Part shown: one piece after another, positions 17,826 to 26,588 of the stretch
Layout: each line of letters opens with the position of its first letter
How positions within the stretch are numbered: the first letter of the stretch is position 1
DNA from: Nitrobacter sp047149785
GTDB lineage: Bacteria > Pseudomonadota > Alphaproteobacteria > Rhizobiales > Xanthobacteraceae
Length of the DNA stretch: 64,000 bases
Assembly: GCF_047149785.1 (NCBI RefSeq)
Contig: NZ_BAAGBE010000001.1
Span: 1,860,001 to 1,924,000 of the forward strand
Reading direction: 5' to 3'
Notes under the pieces: generated by a model
The model's database searches: none
The model's input: the letters and a program-made list of their open reading frames with translations, nothing else
Told to the model about the DNA's origin: nothing
Program-made: the position numbers and the translations under genes

Positions 17826-18193
17826 AGCGAGCCTCCGCTCCGGCCTCGGGGCGACGCGCCACCGAGGTAGGCAGAATTTGCCGCCCTTATGGTTAACGGC
17901 CGGTTAAGAACGCGAGCGGGGATGATTCCCACCGGCCGCCCGCCAGATCCGGCACCGGACGCTCAGTCCCGGACGAGGCATTTGTCCGGATACTGCGTTA
18001 ACCACCCTTGTTAACCGGAACCTTTGACGCTCAGAAGTTGTTTTGGTCTGGTCGATTCATAGGTTATTAAGGCTGTCGGCGGCTCTTTTGCCGAGGGGTA
18101 ACAGATTGGGCCAAGGCTCGGTCGTCACGGGAGGGTGCCGACAGGCATTCGACGATCCGAGGCCGAGAAGGCGCTTTCTGTCAGGAACACAGC
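17826..18193. other. Divergent intergenic region between flgB and fliO
   Basis: Shared regulatory region. It holds the TTAA-N7-TTAA box near flgB (entered separately), a second pair TTAA-N9-TTAA at 17998-18014 (off the N7 spacing), and a GGAACACAGC Shine-Dalgarno region before fliO. No coding frame is credible here. Confidence 0.5.
17893..17907. promoter_or_regulatory. CtrA-like box (TTAA-N7-TTAA) upstream of flgB
   Basis: TTAA CGGCCGG TTAA, preceded by ATGG so the left half also reads ATGGTTAA. It sits between divergent flgB and fliO, 68 bp from the flgB start. CtrA control of early flagellar operons is established in Caulobacter; here it is inferred. Confidence 0.6.
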
Positions 18194-19129
18194 ATGCAGA
18201 TAGTCATGTTCGTCGTCGCGTTCATTGTGGTCCTGGCGCTGATCGCCGGGACCGCCTGGCTGGTGCGGCGATTCGGTGGAAACCGTCTCGGCCCCAATGG
18301 CAACCGCGGACGAATGCCCCGTCTGGCGGTAATCGACGCCGCCGCCATCGACGGACGCCGGCGGCTGGTCCTGGTTCGCCGCGACAATGTCGAGCACCTC
18401 TTGATGATCGGCGGACCGTCCGACATCGTCGTGGAGCCGAACATCGTCCGAGCCATGCCGGGACGCGATCAGGTGCCGCAACGTCCGTCACCGGGCAACG
18501 AGCCGTCCCTGCCGCGACTGCCGCCGCTGGCCGAAACCGGCTGGTCGGAGTCCGACGGGGCGCGTGATTCGCTCGATCATCCCGAACCTCAGATACAGGA
18601 ACCGCAACGACCGCTCCGTCCTCCCTTCCCCGATGCCGCGCGCCGTCCGGCCGCCGCCGAGCGCCACAGCGATCCCCTGGCCGGGTTCACGCCCGAACCC
18701 ATGAGCCGGACCGATATTCGCGGCGCCCGTCCGGCGCGAAACGAGCCCGCGATGCCGCCGCGGCCGCCCGCACGTCCGGCGGAAATTCCGCGTACGGCCG
18801 AGCGCCCGGCATCGCCGCCGCCCGCGCCAGCGCCGGCCGTGCAGCCGCCCTCCATCTCCAGTGCGGACCATAATCTCGCCGAAATGGCGCAACGGCTGGA
18901 GGCCGCACTTCGGCGTCCGACCGGCAACGGCAGGCCGGCAGCAGCCGCGCCGCCGGTCGCCCCCGAACCACCGCCCCGTCCGCGAAGCGGAGAAACGCCG
19001 GCCGCCCCCGCCCCGCGCGGCGAACCATCGGCGGCGCAGCCCGCTGCACCGTCGAGCCCGAAAACCGGCTTCGAGCACATTGAAGACGAGATGGCGTCCC
19101 TGCTCGGACGCCCGAAGTCGCCTTCGTGA
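18194..19129 (+). CDS. fliO: Flagellar biosynthesis protein FliO with long proline-rich tail
   Basis: A 311-residue protein: one N-terminal membrane helix (IVMFVVAFIVVLALIAGTAWL), then the FliO cytoplasmic fold (RLAVIDAAAIDGRRRLVLVRRDNVEHLLMIGGPSDIVVE) to about residue 90. The rest, over 200 residues, is Pro/Ala/Arg-rich and likely disordered, ending EHIEDEMASLLGRPKSPS. FliO assists FliP assembly. The next gene, fliP, overlaps by 4 bp (GTGA). The tail is far longer than that of enteric FliO. Confidence 0.88.
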   Translation: MQIVMFVVAFIVVLALIAGTAWLVRRFGGNRLGPNGNRGRMPRLAVIDAAAIDGRRRLVLVRRDNVEHLLMIGGPSDIVVEPNIVRAMPGRDQVPQRPSPGNEPSLPRLPPLAETGWSESDGARDSLDHPEPQIQEPQRPLRPPFPDAARRPAAAERHSDPLAGFTPEPMSRTDIRGARPARNEPAMPPRPPARPAEIPRTAERPASPPPAPAPAVQPPSISSADHNLAEMAQRLEAALRRPTGNGRPAAAAPPVAPEPPPRPRSGETPAAPAPRGEPSAAQPAAPSSPKTGFEHIEDEMASLLGRPKSPS

Positions 19130-19881
19130 AATCGGCGACCTATCCGCGTAGAGTTCTATTCCTTCTCGTCCTGATAGCCGCCGGATCGCTGGCAGATCCG
19201 GCGAGCGCGCAGGACATCAGCATCAACCTGGGCGGCGCCGGCAACGGCGGCGTAACCGAGCGCGCGATCCAGTTGATCGCGCTGCTTACGGTGCTGTCGA
19301 TCGCACCGTCGATCCTGATCATGATGACGTCGTTCACGCGCATCGTGGTGGTGCTGTCGCTGCTGCGTACCGCGCTCGGCACCGCGACCGCGCCGCCCAA
19401 TTCCGTCATCATCGCGCTCGCGATGTTCCTCACCGCCTTCGTGATGGGACCGACGCTGCAGAAATCCTACGACGACGGCATCAAGCCGCTGATCGCCAAC
19501 CAGATCACCGTCGAGGAGGCGCTGCAGCGCGCGTCCGTTCCGCTGCGCGGCTTCATGCAGAAGAACGTGCGCGAGAAAGACCTCAAGCTGTTTATCGACC
19601 TGTCCGGCGAGCCTCCGCCGGCGACGCCCGCGGACCTGTCGCTACGCATCCTGATGCCGGCCTTCATGATCTCGGAACTGAAGCGCGCCTTCGAGATCGG
19701 ATTCCTGCTGTTCCTGCCGTTCCTCATCATCGATCTCGTGGTGGCGTCGGTCCTGATGTCGATGGGCATGATGATGCTGCCGCCAGTCGTGGTGTCGCTG
19801 CCGTTCAAGCTGATCTTCTTCGTGCTGGTGGATGGCTGGTCGCTGGTGGCGGGCAGCCTGGTGCAGAGCTACGGGAGTTAG
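19126..19881 (+). CDS. fliP: Flagellar export gate protein FliP
   Basis: A 251-residue inner-membrane export-gate protein. A signal peptide (about 1-27, ending ADPASAQD) precedes family blocks LTVLSIAPSILIMMTSFTRIVVVLSLLRTALG, NSVIIALAMFLTAFVM and the C-terminal LPPVVVSLPFKLIFFVLVDGWSLV. The start is GTG at 19126, overlapping the fliO stop. The TAG stop is the first triplet of a family C repeat. Confidence 0.96.
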   Translation: MKSATYPRRVLFLLVLIAAGSLADPASAQDISINLGGAGNGGVTERAIQLIALLTVLSIAPSILIMMTSFTRIVVVLSLLRTALGTATAPPNSVIIALAMFLTAFVMGPTLQKSYDDGIKPLIANQITVEEALQRASVPLRGFMQKNVREKDLKLFIDLSGEPPPATPADLSLRILMPAFMISELKRAFEIGFLLFLPFLIIDLVVASVLMSMGMMMLPPVVVSLPFKLIFFVLVDGWSLVAGSLVQSYGS

Positions 19882-19981
19882 AGCATGATCCCGAAAAGTG
19901 GAAACCGGTTTTCGGAAAAGATCATGCTCAAACAAAAAGATGAGCGACGAGTCTGGTTCAACGCAGTTGAAACAGACTCTA
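19881..19981. repeat. Dispersed palindromic repeat, family C, copy 1
   Basis: GAGCATGATCCCGAAAAGTGG, then AACCGGTTTTCGGAAAAGATCATGCTC (long inverted pair), then GAGTCTGGTTCAACGCAGTTGAAACAGACTC (second inverted pair). It starts at the fliP stop codon; the IS630 element is inserted at its far end. Confidence 0.8.
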
Positions 19982-21028
19982 GAGCATTTCCTATTTAGGT
20001 AGAAGCGTATCCTGCGTTGATGAAGTAGTTTTGGCATTCTGCTGGCTGGATGGCTTGGACGAGTTCGCCGAGGGTGCGGCAGACATTGTCGATGGTTCGC
20101 CTTTGCGCGATGCGCATCCAATGCTTGATCTTTGCGAAGGTCTGCTCGATTGGATTGAGATCGGGAGAATAAGGCGGCAGATACCAGAGCCTGGCTCCTG
20201 CGGCGTTGATCATGCGGCGCAGTTCTGCGGATTTGTGGCTGCCGAGATTGTCCATGATGACGATGTCGCCGGATTTGAGAACCGGCACGAGTTGCTGGGC
20301 GACATAGGCGCGGAAGCACTCGCCGTTGATTGGCCCGTCGAAGACGCAAGGGGCCGTGAGGCGATTCCAGCGCAGCGCGCCGAGGAAGGTCAGTGTGCGC
20401 CAGTGACCGTGCGGTGCGAAGGCCCGCAGGCGCTCGCCCTTTGGAGCCCATCCGCGCAGCGGCGCCATGTTGGTCTTGATCCAGGTCTCGTCGATGAAGA
20501 CCAGCCGGCGAGGATCGAGGCCCGCTTGCCATGATCGCCAGCGTCGACGTCTGCGCAGGACGTCGGGCCGGCCCTGCTCAAGGGCGAACAGTGTTTTTTT
20601 TGAACCGTAATCCCTCGCGCCGCAGGAACAGCCAGATCGTATTATGCCCGACCTTGATGCCGCGCGCGGCCAATTCGTCCCTGAGCTGGTGCAGCGTCAC
20701 ATGAGGCGTCTGGCGGATCCGGGCCGCGATAAAGGCGCGATGCGCTTCCAGCACCGCCTTGCGATGGCCGCCCATCTGGCCCGGCGCAACGGACCCGGTC
20801 GCACGATAGCGTTGAGACCACTTCACGACCGAGGAAATCGCAACCCCGAACCGTGAGGCAACCGAGCGGCAGCTCTCACCTTTCGAGACCGCTGCCACAA
20901 CCCGCCGTCGAAGATCGCCAGAAAGTGGTCGTCCCATCCTTGCTGGCCTCCAATCCAGCAAGAATCTTGAATCAGAAGACCCCTGATTTGAAAACCAAAA
21001 TCCGATTCCGCCTAAACAGGAACCGGTC
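19982..21028 (-). mobile_element. IS630-family insertion sequence, about 1047 bp
   Basis: The ends are imperfect inverted repeats: left GAGCATTTCCTATTTAGGTA and right (reverse complement) GACCGGTTCCTGTTTAGGCG share 19 of the first 26 positions. The element is flanked by TA on both sides (19980-19981 and 21029-21030), the expected IS630 target duplication. One transposase gene with a frameshift fills it. Removing it joins ...GACTC-TA-GAGTG..., the end of a family C repeat. Confidence 0.9.
19995..20937 (-). CDS. IS630-family transposase, read in two frames
   Basis: DDE transposase. The first part (from ATG 20937, MGRPLSGDLRRRVV) is the helix-turn-helix region with SVASRFGVAISSVVKWSQRY and ends at 20578 as KKNTVRP. 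The second part continues in another frame with KKTLFALEQGRPDV, FIDETWIKTNMAPLRGW, VIMDNLGSHKS and PDLNPIEQTFAKIKHW, which carry the three acidic residues D, D, E. The switch point is a run of eight A at about 20594-20601 (minus strand). A shift of +1 (or -2) there joins the frames, either as programmed frameshifting or transcript slippage, or as an inactivating one-base insertion. Confidence 0.85.
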
Positions 21029-21187
21029 TAGAGTGATTCATCTTTAGAGGGAAACGCATCCCCGGACACAGCGGACTCGCCCTCTCCCATCCAGACTCGG
21101 GGTTGCCCGAGTTTGGGCCCTTGTGATTCTGAAGTACGTCTGAACCCATCAGAATCGGAAAGGCTCCAGACTGGCCGCCGCGTCCCG

Positions 21188-24100
21188 TCAGCGCGATGCC
21201 TCGACCTGCTTCAGCCCGACGATCCGCGGCAGCGTGCCCGTGGAGGAGGAATCCGCCTTCGCCGCACCAGCCGGCGATGGCGCTCTCGCCCTCATATCGG
21301 GAAAGCGCGACGTCATTTCGCGCAGGAAGCCGTCGAGCGTATCGACCTTCGCCGCCATCTTGGCGATCTGCTCGAACTCGGCGCTATTGCCGGGCGCAGG
21401 CTTGCTCGCGGTATCGAATGCGAGCTTGTCGGCGGCGCCGCTCATCAGCGGCGCGTATTTTTCGCGGAACCGTGCAAGCCCTAGCGCGTCCTCGGCGAGC
21501 GCGTAGCCGATCACGGCGCGGATGATGTCGCCCTTCTCATTCGAGGTGAGAGGCGTGAAATCGCGCCAGCGATCGCCGTAATAAAGCTCGATCTGTTCGG
21601 ACGCTTCGCGCCAGCGCCTTGACGCCCAGTAGATATCCGACCGCAGGCGGATCGCCTCGCGCCCGGTGAGATTGGAGATGATGTCGAGAGCGAGATCGCG
21701 GCGGCCGATGTCGCTTTCGGCGCGCGCCTCGAGCAGCAACCGCTGTTGGCGCAATTCGCCGGCAAGGTCCGCGATCCGCGTGGTGCGAAGCGCGGCGATC
21801 GCACGGTCCGGCTTGCGGTTCATCAAATAGACCATCGCGAGCCGAGCGGCGACCTGCGCGCGCGCCGCACCTTCCAGCCGATGATCGACCTGATATTGCA
21901 GGAGATCGGCCGCCTGGTCGAGGAGGTCGACCGCGACAAGGCGGTCGGCGAGCCGGCGGATCATTTCGTCGCCGCGACGGCCGATCGGCGTCAGATCGCG
22001 ATAGTCGTAGAACATCGCGAGTGCATCGACCGGCGGAAGATTGTCGCCCTTGGAGGTGAGGAAGAGCTGGGCGAACAGCGCCGAAGCGTCGTCCTGCATC
22101 TGGCGCGACACGGGGGAGTCCGGCTCCAGCTTGGTGGCGGTTCTTGCGACCGCCAGCGCTTCGGTGTAGCGGCCGGCGTCGGTGTAGAGCGCCATCAGCA
22201 TCTTCAGCGTTTGCACTTCCAGCCCGTCGCCGCGCCACATCACCGAGAGCGTTTCGAGATCGCGCAGCGCCTCCTCCGGCTTGATCTCGTTGCGCTTCTG
22301 TCGCAACGCGATGTCGTGGATCTGCGCCTCGGTCGCGGCTTCGCGATCCGGCGAGGCCATCGCCTCCTCGTATTGGGCAAGCGCATCCTTGTCGCGCCCG
22401 AGCGCTTCCGACAACCTTCCGCGCATGACCGTGACCTCGGGCTTCATCTCGTCGGGAACGCCGAGGACCTCGAGATCGCTGCTGCGCGCTGCGACGCCGG
22501 AATAATCCCCGACCTCGAGCGAGGCCCGCATCGCATCGGCGACGATCAGGCGTTGCAAATCGATCGGCAATGCGGAGATGGCGAACTGAGCGTTCTTGAA
22601 TTTTTCCCGCGCCTCCGCCCACTTGTGCTGCCGCGCGAGCGCAAGAGCCTTCCAAAGCTGGGAATCGTAATTGGCTCCGATCGCCGGATTGGCGAGATCC
22701 CGCATCGCCGCCGCCGTATAGTTGGTCAATGAACTCGCGACCGAGTGGACGATCAGCAGAACCGGATCTTCCTGTCCAGGATCCTGTTCGGACAGCGCGA
22801 GGTCGAGAACGGCCTTGGCTTCGTAATAGAAGCCGCGCGCCATGTAGAATCGCGCGAGATCGATCCTCGCCGCGGTCCGCGCCTCGTCGTTACCCGCCCT
22901 CGACGCCGCGTCGACCAGTTCATCGAGCCGCTGGAAGAAATTTGCCTCGCTGTCCTTCCGCCACTCTCCGACATCGAAGATCGGCCGCGCCGCGGTCGTT
23001 GCCCGCTCGGGACCGGCGTTGGCCGCGGACAAAGTGAGACCGCCGGGACGGGTCACCGTGACCTTGTCGGGCGCGATTCCGACGGCAAGATCGTCGGCCT
23101 TCGGCTCGATCACCACGCCATGGGTCGACTCGCGTAGCGAAAATTCCACAAATTCCTGATGCCTGACGAAACCTTGCGCCGGCGGAAGCGCGGTGACGAC
23201 CAGGAGGGCGTCGCCCGAATCGGGATCGACGATCCGGTGCAGTCTGCCGGCGCCCGCGAGCGGCACGGTGACGCTCGCATGAAGGCGATCGACGACATTG
23301 CGCTGCAAGGTGAGCGCCCGTGACGGGGTCTGCACGGCGTCGGCGAGCGTCACCATCCAGCGCCGGCCCGGTGCGACGGGGGCAGAACCGGCGGGATCGC
23401 CGGCCGAGAGCGAGGCCAGTTGCGGACGTGACAGGCGGATGCGGATCGCCTGCCCGTTATCCACGGGGCGGCGGTCGATGTCGGTGATGAGCGACCCGCC
23501 CTCTTTGCGGATCGCGCCGACGTCGATCGGCTTTTCCGAGTCGAACACCAACCACACCGTATCGGCACGGCGAAACAACGCGGCCGGCGTCGGGGAGCCG
23601 AAATCAAACGTCACGCGCAGGCCGTCGCTTCGCCGGACCGCGTGAAGCGTGACGCCATCATTGGCGATGCCGGTCACCGATGAGGCCGGCGTGGCCGCCG
23701 GTGGTGCAACTTTTCCCGAGTCCTGTTTGGCGGAACTCTTCTCGATCTGCGCGGGCTTCGCCGGCATCGCCTCCGGAGCCGCAGCCTTCGAAGCGGCAGC
23801 CTTCGAAACAGCAGCCTTCGAAACAGCCGTCTCGGGCGTCGGCGCGGGCGGCGTTTCGACGACGGCCGGCTTTTCGGACGCGGGCTTTTCGGGGGCACGC
23901 TGATCGGACGCGACGGGCGCGGTAATGGCTGGCGGAGGTTCAGGCGTTTTCGCAACCGGCGCCGATTTGCCGTCAGGCAATTTGACGTCGGATGCCGCGG
24001 GCTTGACCGTCAGTCCGGCCTGCTCGGCAATCGTCTCCGAGGTCGGCCGTGGAATCCCGGCAGCCTTTCCAGGCGCGGCAGCGGCCGGCTTCCCCGCTCC

Positions 24101-25012
24101 AGCCGGCAGCGCATCGGACAATGCGAGCGGCACCGGCAGAGTCGGTTTGCCGGCCTGGTGAAAACCGATATCGACGATGTAATTCTTCTCCTCGCGAAAC
24201 GAATGCACGTCGACATCGCCGATCAGTTTCATGTCGATGCGCGAGCCGTCGCCCTCGACCTTCTGCGCGATCGAGGCGACGTCGGCGGGCGCAACCAGTT
24301 TCGCATCCGCCAGATCGAAAGTCAGCGCCGGCTTGAACAGCAGGACGAGCTTCTGATCGTTGAGGGAGGAAGACACGCCAGCGCCATCCGGCAGCTCGAA
24401 AACGTAGCGCACGAAGGTCGGCTGCACCGAGACGCGCACGCGAACCGGCGGACGCTTCTTCGCCGCTTCCAGCGTGCGCTGCTCGCGCAAGGCACGCTCG
24501 GCGGCGCGCGCGCGTTCCGCCAGTTCGCGAACCACCTCCTGCGGCAGACCCGGCGGCGGCCCCTTCCAGCTATCGGGCATCAGATCGATGAACACGCGCT
24601 CGCCCGCCATCATCGTATTGACGGTTACCTTGCGCGCCAGCGCCAGACGAATGGCCGAGCCGTCGGGGTCGCTGCGCGCCGATCCGACATAGTCCGGCGC
24701 CGCGTCTGACAGCTTGTCGACGGGAATATCGACCGGCCGCTTGAAACGGATCACCAGGATGGTGCCCGCCATCGTCACTTCGGAATCGACGTCGTCGTCG
24801 AGCTTGAGCACGAGACGGGCAAAACCGTTCGCCGCCACAAGGCTCGCCTCGCCCCGGACGGCCTGCGCGCGGCTTGCATCGGGAAAAACGATGACGATCA
24901 GCAAAAAAAACGTTGCAAACGCCGGAACGCGGATGCGCCAAAGCCGACGCGCGCAAGCACGTGCCGGAGCATGATCCCGAAAAGTGGAAAACCGATTTTC
25001 GGATAAGGTCAT
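21188..25012 (-). CDS. Large secreted/anchored TPR protein with AMIN-like N-terminal repeats
   Basis: About 1274 residues. A signal peptide or anchor (FATFFLLIVIVFPDASRAQA) opens it. Three beta-rich segments resembling AMIN-type peptidoglycan-binding folds follow (roughly residues 55-135, 195-280, 470-570), separated by a long Ala/Pro/Lys-rich linker about residues 280-450. The C-terminal half from about 690 is helical with TPR-like repeats (ARFYMARGFYYEAKAVLDLAL, MALYTDAGRYTEALAVARTATK, RLAMVYLMNRKPDRAIAAL). It lies downstream of motE on the same strand. The only plausible start, ATG at 25012 (or TTG at 25018), lies inside a family C repeat, so the native N-terminus may have been replaced. 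Periplasmic motility accessory is the inferred role. Confidence 0.7.
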   Translation of the reverse strand: MTLSENRFSTFRDHAPARACARRLWRIRVPAFATFFLLIVIVFPDASRAQAVRGEASLVAANGFARLVLKLDDDVDSEVTMAGTILVIRFKRPVDIPVDKLSDAAPDYVGSARSDPDGSAIRLALARKVTVNTMMAGERVFIDLMPDSWKGPPPGLPQEVVRELAERARAAERALREQRTLEAAKKRPPVRVRVSVQPTFVRYVFELPDGAGVSSSLNDQKLVLLFKPALTFDLADAKLVAPADVASIAQKVEGDGSRIDMKLIGDVDVHSFREEKNYIVDIGFHQAGKPTLPVPLALSDALPAGAGKPAAAAPGKAAGIPRPTSETIAEQAGLTVKPAASDVKLPDGKSAPVAKTPEPPPAITAPVASDQRAPEKPASEKPAVVETPPAPTPETAVSKAAVSKAAASKAAAPEAMPAKPAQIEKSSAKQDSGKVAPPAATPASSVTGIANDGVTLHAVRRSDGLRVTFDFGSPTPAALFRRADTVWLVFDSEKPIDVGAIRKEGGSLITDIDRRPVDNGQAIRIRLSRPQLASLSAGDPAGSAPVAPGRRWMVTLADAVQTPSRALTLQRNVVDRLHASVTVPLAGAGRLHRIVDPDSGDALLVVTALPPAQGFVRHQEFVEFSLRESTHGVVIEPKADDLAVGIAPDKVTVTRPGGLTLSAANAGPERATTAARPIFDVGEWRKDSEANFFQRLDELVDAASRAGNDEARTAARIDLARFYMARGFYYEAKAVLDLALSEQDPGQEDPVLLIVHSVASSLTNYTAAAMRDLANPAIGANYDSQLWKALALARQHKWAEAREKFKNAQFAISALPIDLQRLIVADAMRASLEVGDYSGVAARSSDLEVLGVPDEMKPEVTVMRGRLSEALGRDKDALAQYEEAMASPDREAATEAQIHDIALRQKRNEIKPEEALRDLETLSVMWRGDGLEVQTLKMLMALYTDAGRYTEALAVARTATKLEPDSPVSRQMQDDASALFAQLFLTSKGDNLPPVDALAMFYDYRDLTPIGRRGDEMIRRLADRLVAVDLLDQAADLLQYQVDHRLEGAARAQVAARLAMVYLMNRKPDRAIAALRTTRIADLAGELRQQRLLLEARAESDIGRRDLALDIISNLTGREAIRLRSDIYWASRRWREASEQIELYYGDRWRDFTPLTSNEKGDIIRAVIGYALAEDALGLARFREKYAPLMSGAADKLAFDTASKPAPGNSAEFEQIAKMAAKVDTLDGFLREMTSRFPDMRARAPSPAGAAKADSSSTGTLPRIVGLKQVEASR

Positions 25013-25067
25013 GCTCAATCAAAAGGATAAGGCTGGAGTCTGGTTCAACGTCGTTGAAACAGACTCT
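24966..25067. repeat. Dispersed palindromic repeat, family C, copy 2
   Basis: GAGCATGATCCCGAAAAGTGG, ...GATTTTCGGATAAGGTCATGCTC, then GAGTCTGGTTCAACGTCGTTGAAACAGACTC, the same two-hairpin layout as at 19881. Its inner arm supplies the start codon and first residues (MTLSENRFSTFRDHAP) of the large TPR protein. Confidence 0.8.
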
Positions 25068-25344
25068 AGCGACCAACATCCAACGGCAGTCGTCCGCGCC
25101 ATTCCAGACCGTCTCTCGACCCAAAGCTCGTAACCGGCGACTGAACGCCGATCAGACCGGACTCTAGAATTGTGGAATTAAGGACTTGTTAAACAAGCGA
25201 AATGGATAACGGCCTGATGAGATCGGAGAGCTGGTTTTCCTCACCGCAGGATCATGCGGGTCCAAATTCGGGTAAACCCAAATTTGGACGTAGAGGGAGT
25301 TCACTGCGCTCGATAATACGTTTCCACCAAAAACGTGAACCACT
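25068..25344. other. Intergenic region between motE and TPR gene with inverted repeat
   Basis: Contains GTCCAAATTCGGGT-AA-ACCCAAATTTGGAC at about 25260-25290 (a strong 14-bp hairpin with one mismatch). The hairpin is followed on the minus strand by no clear T-tract. No gene seen. Confidence 0.45.
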
Positions 25345-26157
25345 CTAATTGTGGTTCTGAGGCGTCGGCCTGCCCTCGATCTTCGGAAGATCGGCGGCCG
25401 CGGTGGTGGCGTTGCCGCTGGCCTGACGCGCCAGTTCGACTGTCAACCGTTCGGCCGCCTCGGGCGACATCTGGCCGAGAATGTCCGACATCTTGCGCGG
25501 CGCGATCTTCGAGGCGATCTCGAACAGCACCGGCATTTCCAGCCGGTCGAACACCTTGGCCGCGTCCTTCGGCTTCATGTTCTCGTACATCGTCACGAGA
25601 CCCTTGAAGCGGGCCGCTTCAGCCTCGTTCTTCTGCTCTGTCGCGGTTGCGATCCGCGACTCGATGCCCTTCATCTCCTCGACGCGGCCCTCGATGCGCT
25701 TTTCGGCGGACTTCAAGAGACTCTCGCGAATGTCGATTTCCCGAGCGCGTGCGTCGAGTTCCTGGCGCCGGCTCTGAAGCCGCTCGAGGATCGCTCGTTC
25801 GGAAGGCGACACCGTTTGCCCGGGTTCGGGAATGGTGACAGCGTCCGCTTTCGCCAATTCGGGCGCTCCGAGCGCCGGCTTGGAGTCCTCTTTCTTCGGC
25901 TCATCCTTTCCGGCAGCACCGTCCTCGCCAGCGTCGTCCTTCTTCTTCGCATCGACCGATCCGGTGACGTCGCCGGCATAGGGCGTTGCGCCCGGAAAGT
26001 TCAGGTTGTCCTGTGCCCATGACCGCCGGGTCGAATTCGGCTGATCATCGAAAACGTAGCCGCCGTCGATCACAAGCCCCGCGACCTTAAGCACCGCGAG
26101 GCCGAACACCGCGACCACAACGACGGGAATGACCCGGATGTCCCTGAAAGCGTTCAT
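25345..26157 (-). CDS. motE: MotE-family flagellar protein
   Basis: A 270-residue protein with an N-terminal signal anchor (VIPVVVVAVFGLAVLKVAGLV), a charged Lys/Asp-rich linker (about 68-110), a coiled-coil region (about 130-205, ERLQSRRQELDARAREIDIRE) and a C-terminal MgtE N-domain-like helical block (PKDAAKVFDRLEMPVLFEIASKIAPRKMSDILGQMSPEAAERLTVEL). In Sinorhizobium MotE is a periplasmic chaperone for the stator partner MotC. It overlaps the upstream DUF6468 gene by 4 bp. Confidence 0.85.
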   Translation of the reverse strand: MNAFRDIRVIPVVVVAVFGLAVLKVAGLVIDGGYVFDDQPNSTRRSWAQDNLNFPGATPYAGDVTGSVDAKKKDDAGEDGAAGKDEPKKEDSKPALGAPELAKADAVTIPEPGQTVSPSERAILERLQSRRQELDARAREIDIRESLLKSAEKRIEGRVEEMKGIESRIATATEQKNEAEAARFKGLVTMYENMKPKDAAKVFDRLEMPVLFEIASKIAPRKMSDILGQMSPEAAERLTVELARQASGNATTAAADLPKIEGRPTPQNHN

Positions 26158-26588
26158 GCCGCGAGGCCGCTGGCCCTTCTGCGTTCGGAAAATGCCCGCG
26201 CCGCAGCCGCGATCGAGCGGGCATCAGGTGTTGCGGCCTCCGGTTCCGGGGGCGTCGCCGGACGCGCCGCCTGAGCGATCCTGGACAGCCGCCGCATAAG
26301 CGCGTCGCCCTCCATCAGTTGTTTCGAAAGCTGCCGCGACAATTCGGTCGCGGAGACGATCTGGTTGCCGAGATTTTCGTTGACGTCGCGCACCGTGTGC
26401 TTGAGCCCGCCGATGGCGCGCTCGGCGATTTCCGTCGCCGTGATCAATTCCGCGATAGTCGCCTTCAGCGACTGCTCGTCCGCCCTCAGCCGCTTCAGCC
26501 GCTTGTTCAGCAGCATGCAGTAACCGATTGTCAGGATGAGGAGAACCGCGACAAGGCTCTCGATCGCTAGTCCGAAAGAGTGGTTCAT
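26154..26588 (-). CDS. DUF6468 flagellar-locus protein
   Basis: A 144-residue protein: N-terminal membrane helix (LAIESLVAVLLILTIGYCMLL), then a helical, probably coiled-coil domain (RLKRLRADEQSLKATIAELITATEIAERAIGGLKHTV) and a polar tail. The arrangement fliM - this gene - motE is conserved in Rhizobiales. The ATG at 26588 overlaps the fliM stop by 4 bp; a longer frame to 26735 lies inside fliM. Exact function unknown. Confidence 0.82.
   Translation of the reverse strand: MNHSFGLAIESLVAVLLILTIGYCMLLNKRLKRLRADEQSLKATIAELITATEIAERAIGGLKHTVRDVNENLGNQIVSATELSRQLSKQLMEGDALMRRLSRIAQAARPATPPEPEAATPDARSIAAAARAFSERRRASGLAA

Noticed and set aside
17998..18014. CtrA box between flgB and fliO
   Set aside because: The two TTAA motifs are 9 bp apart rather than 7, so it does not meet the consensus.
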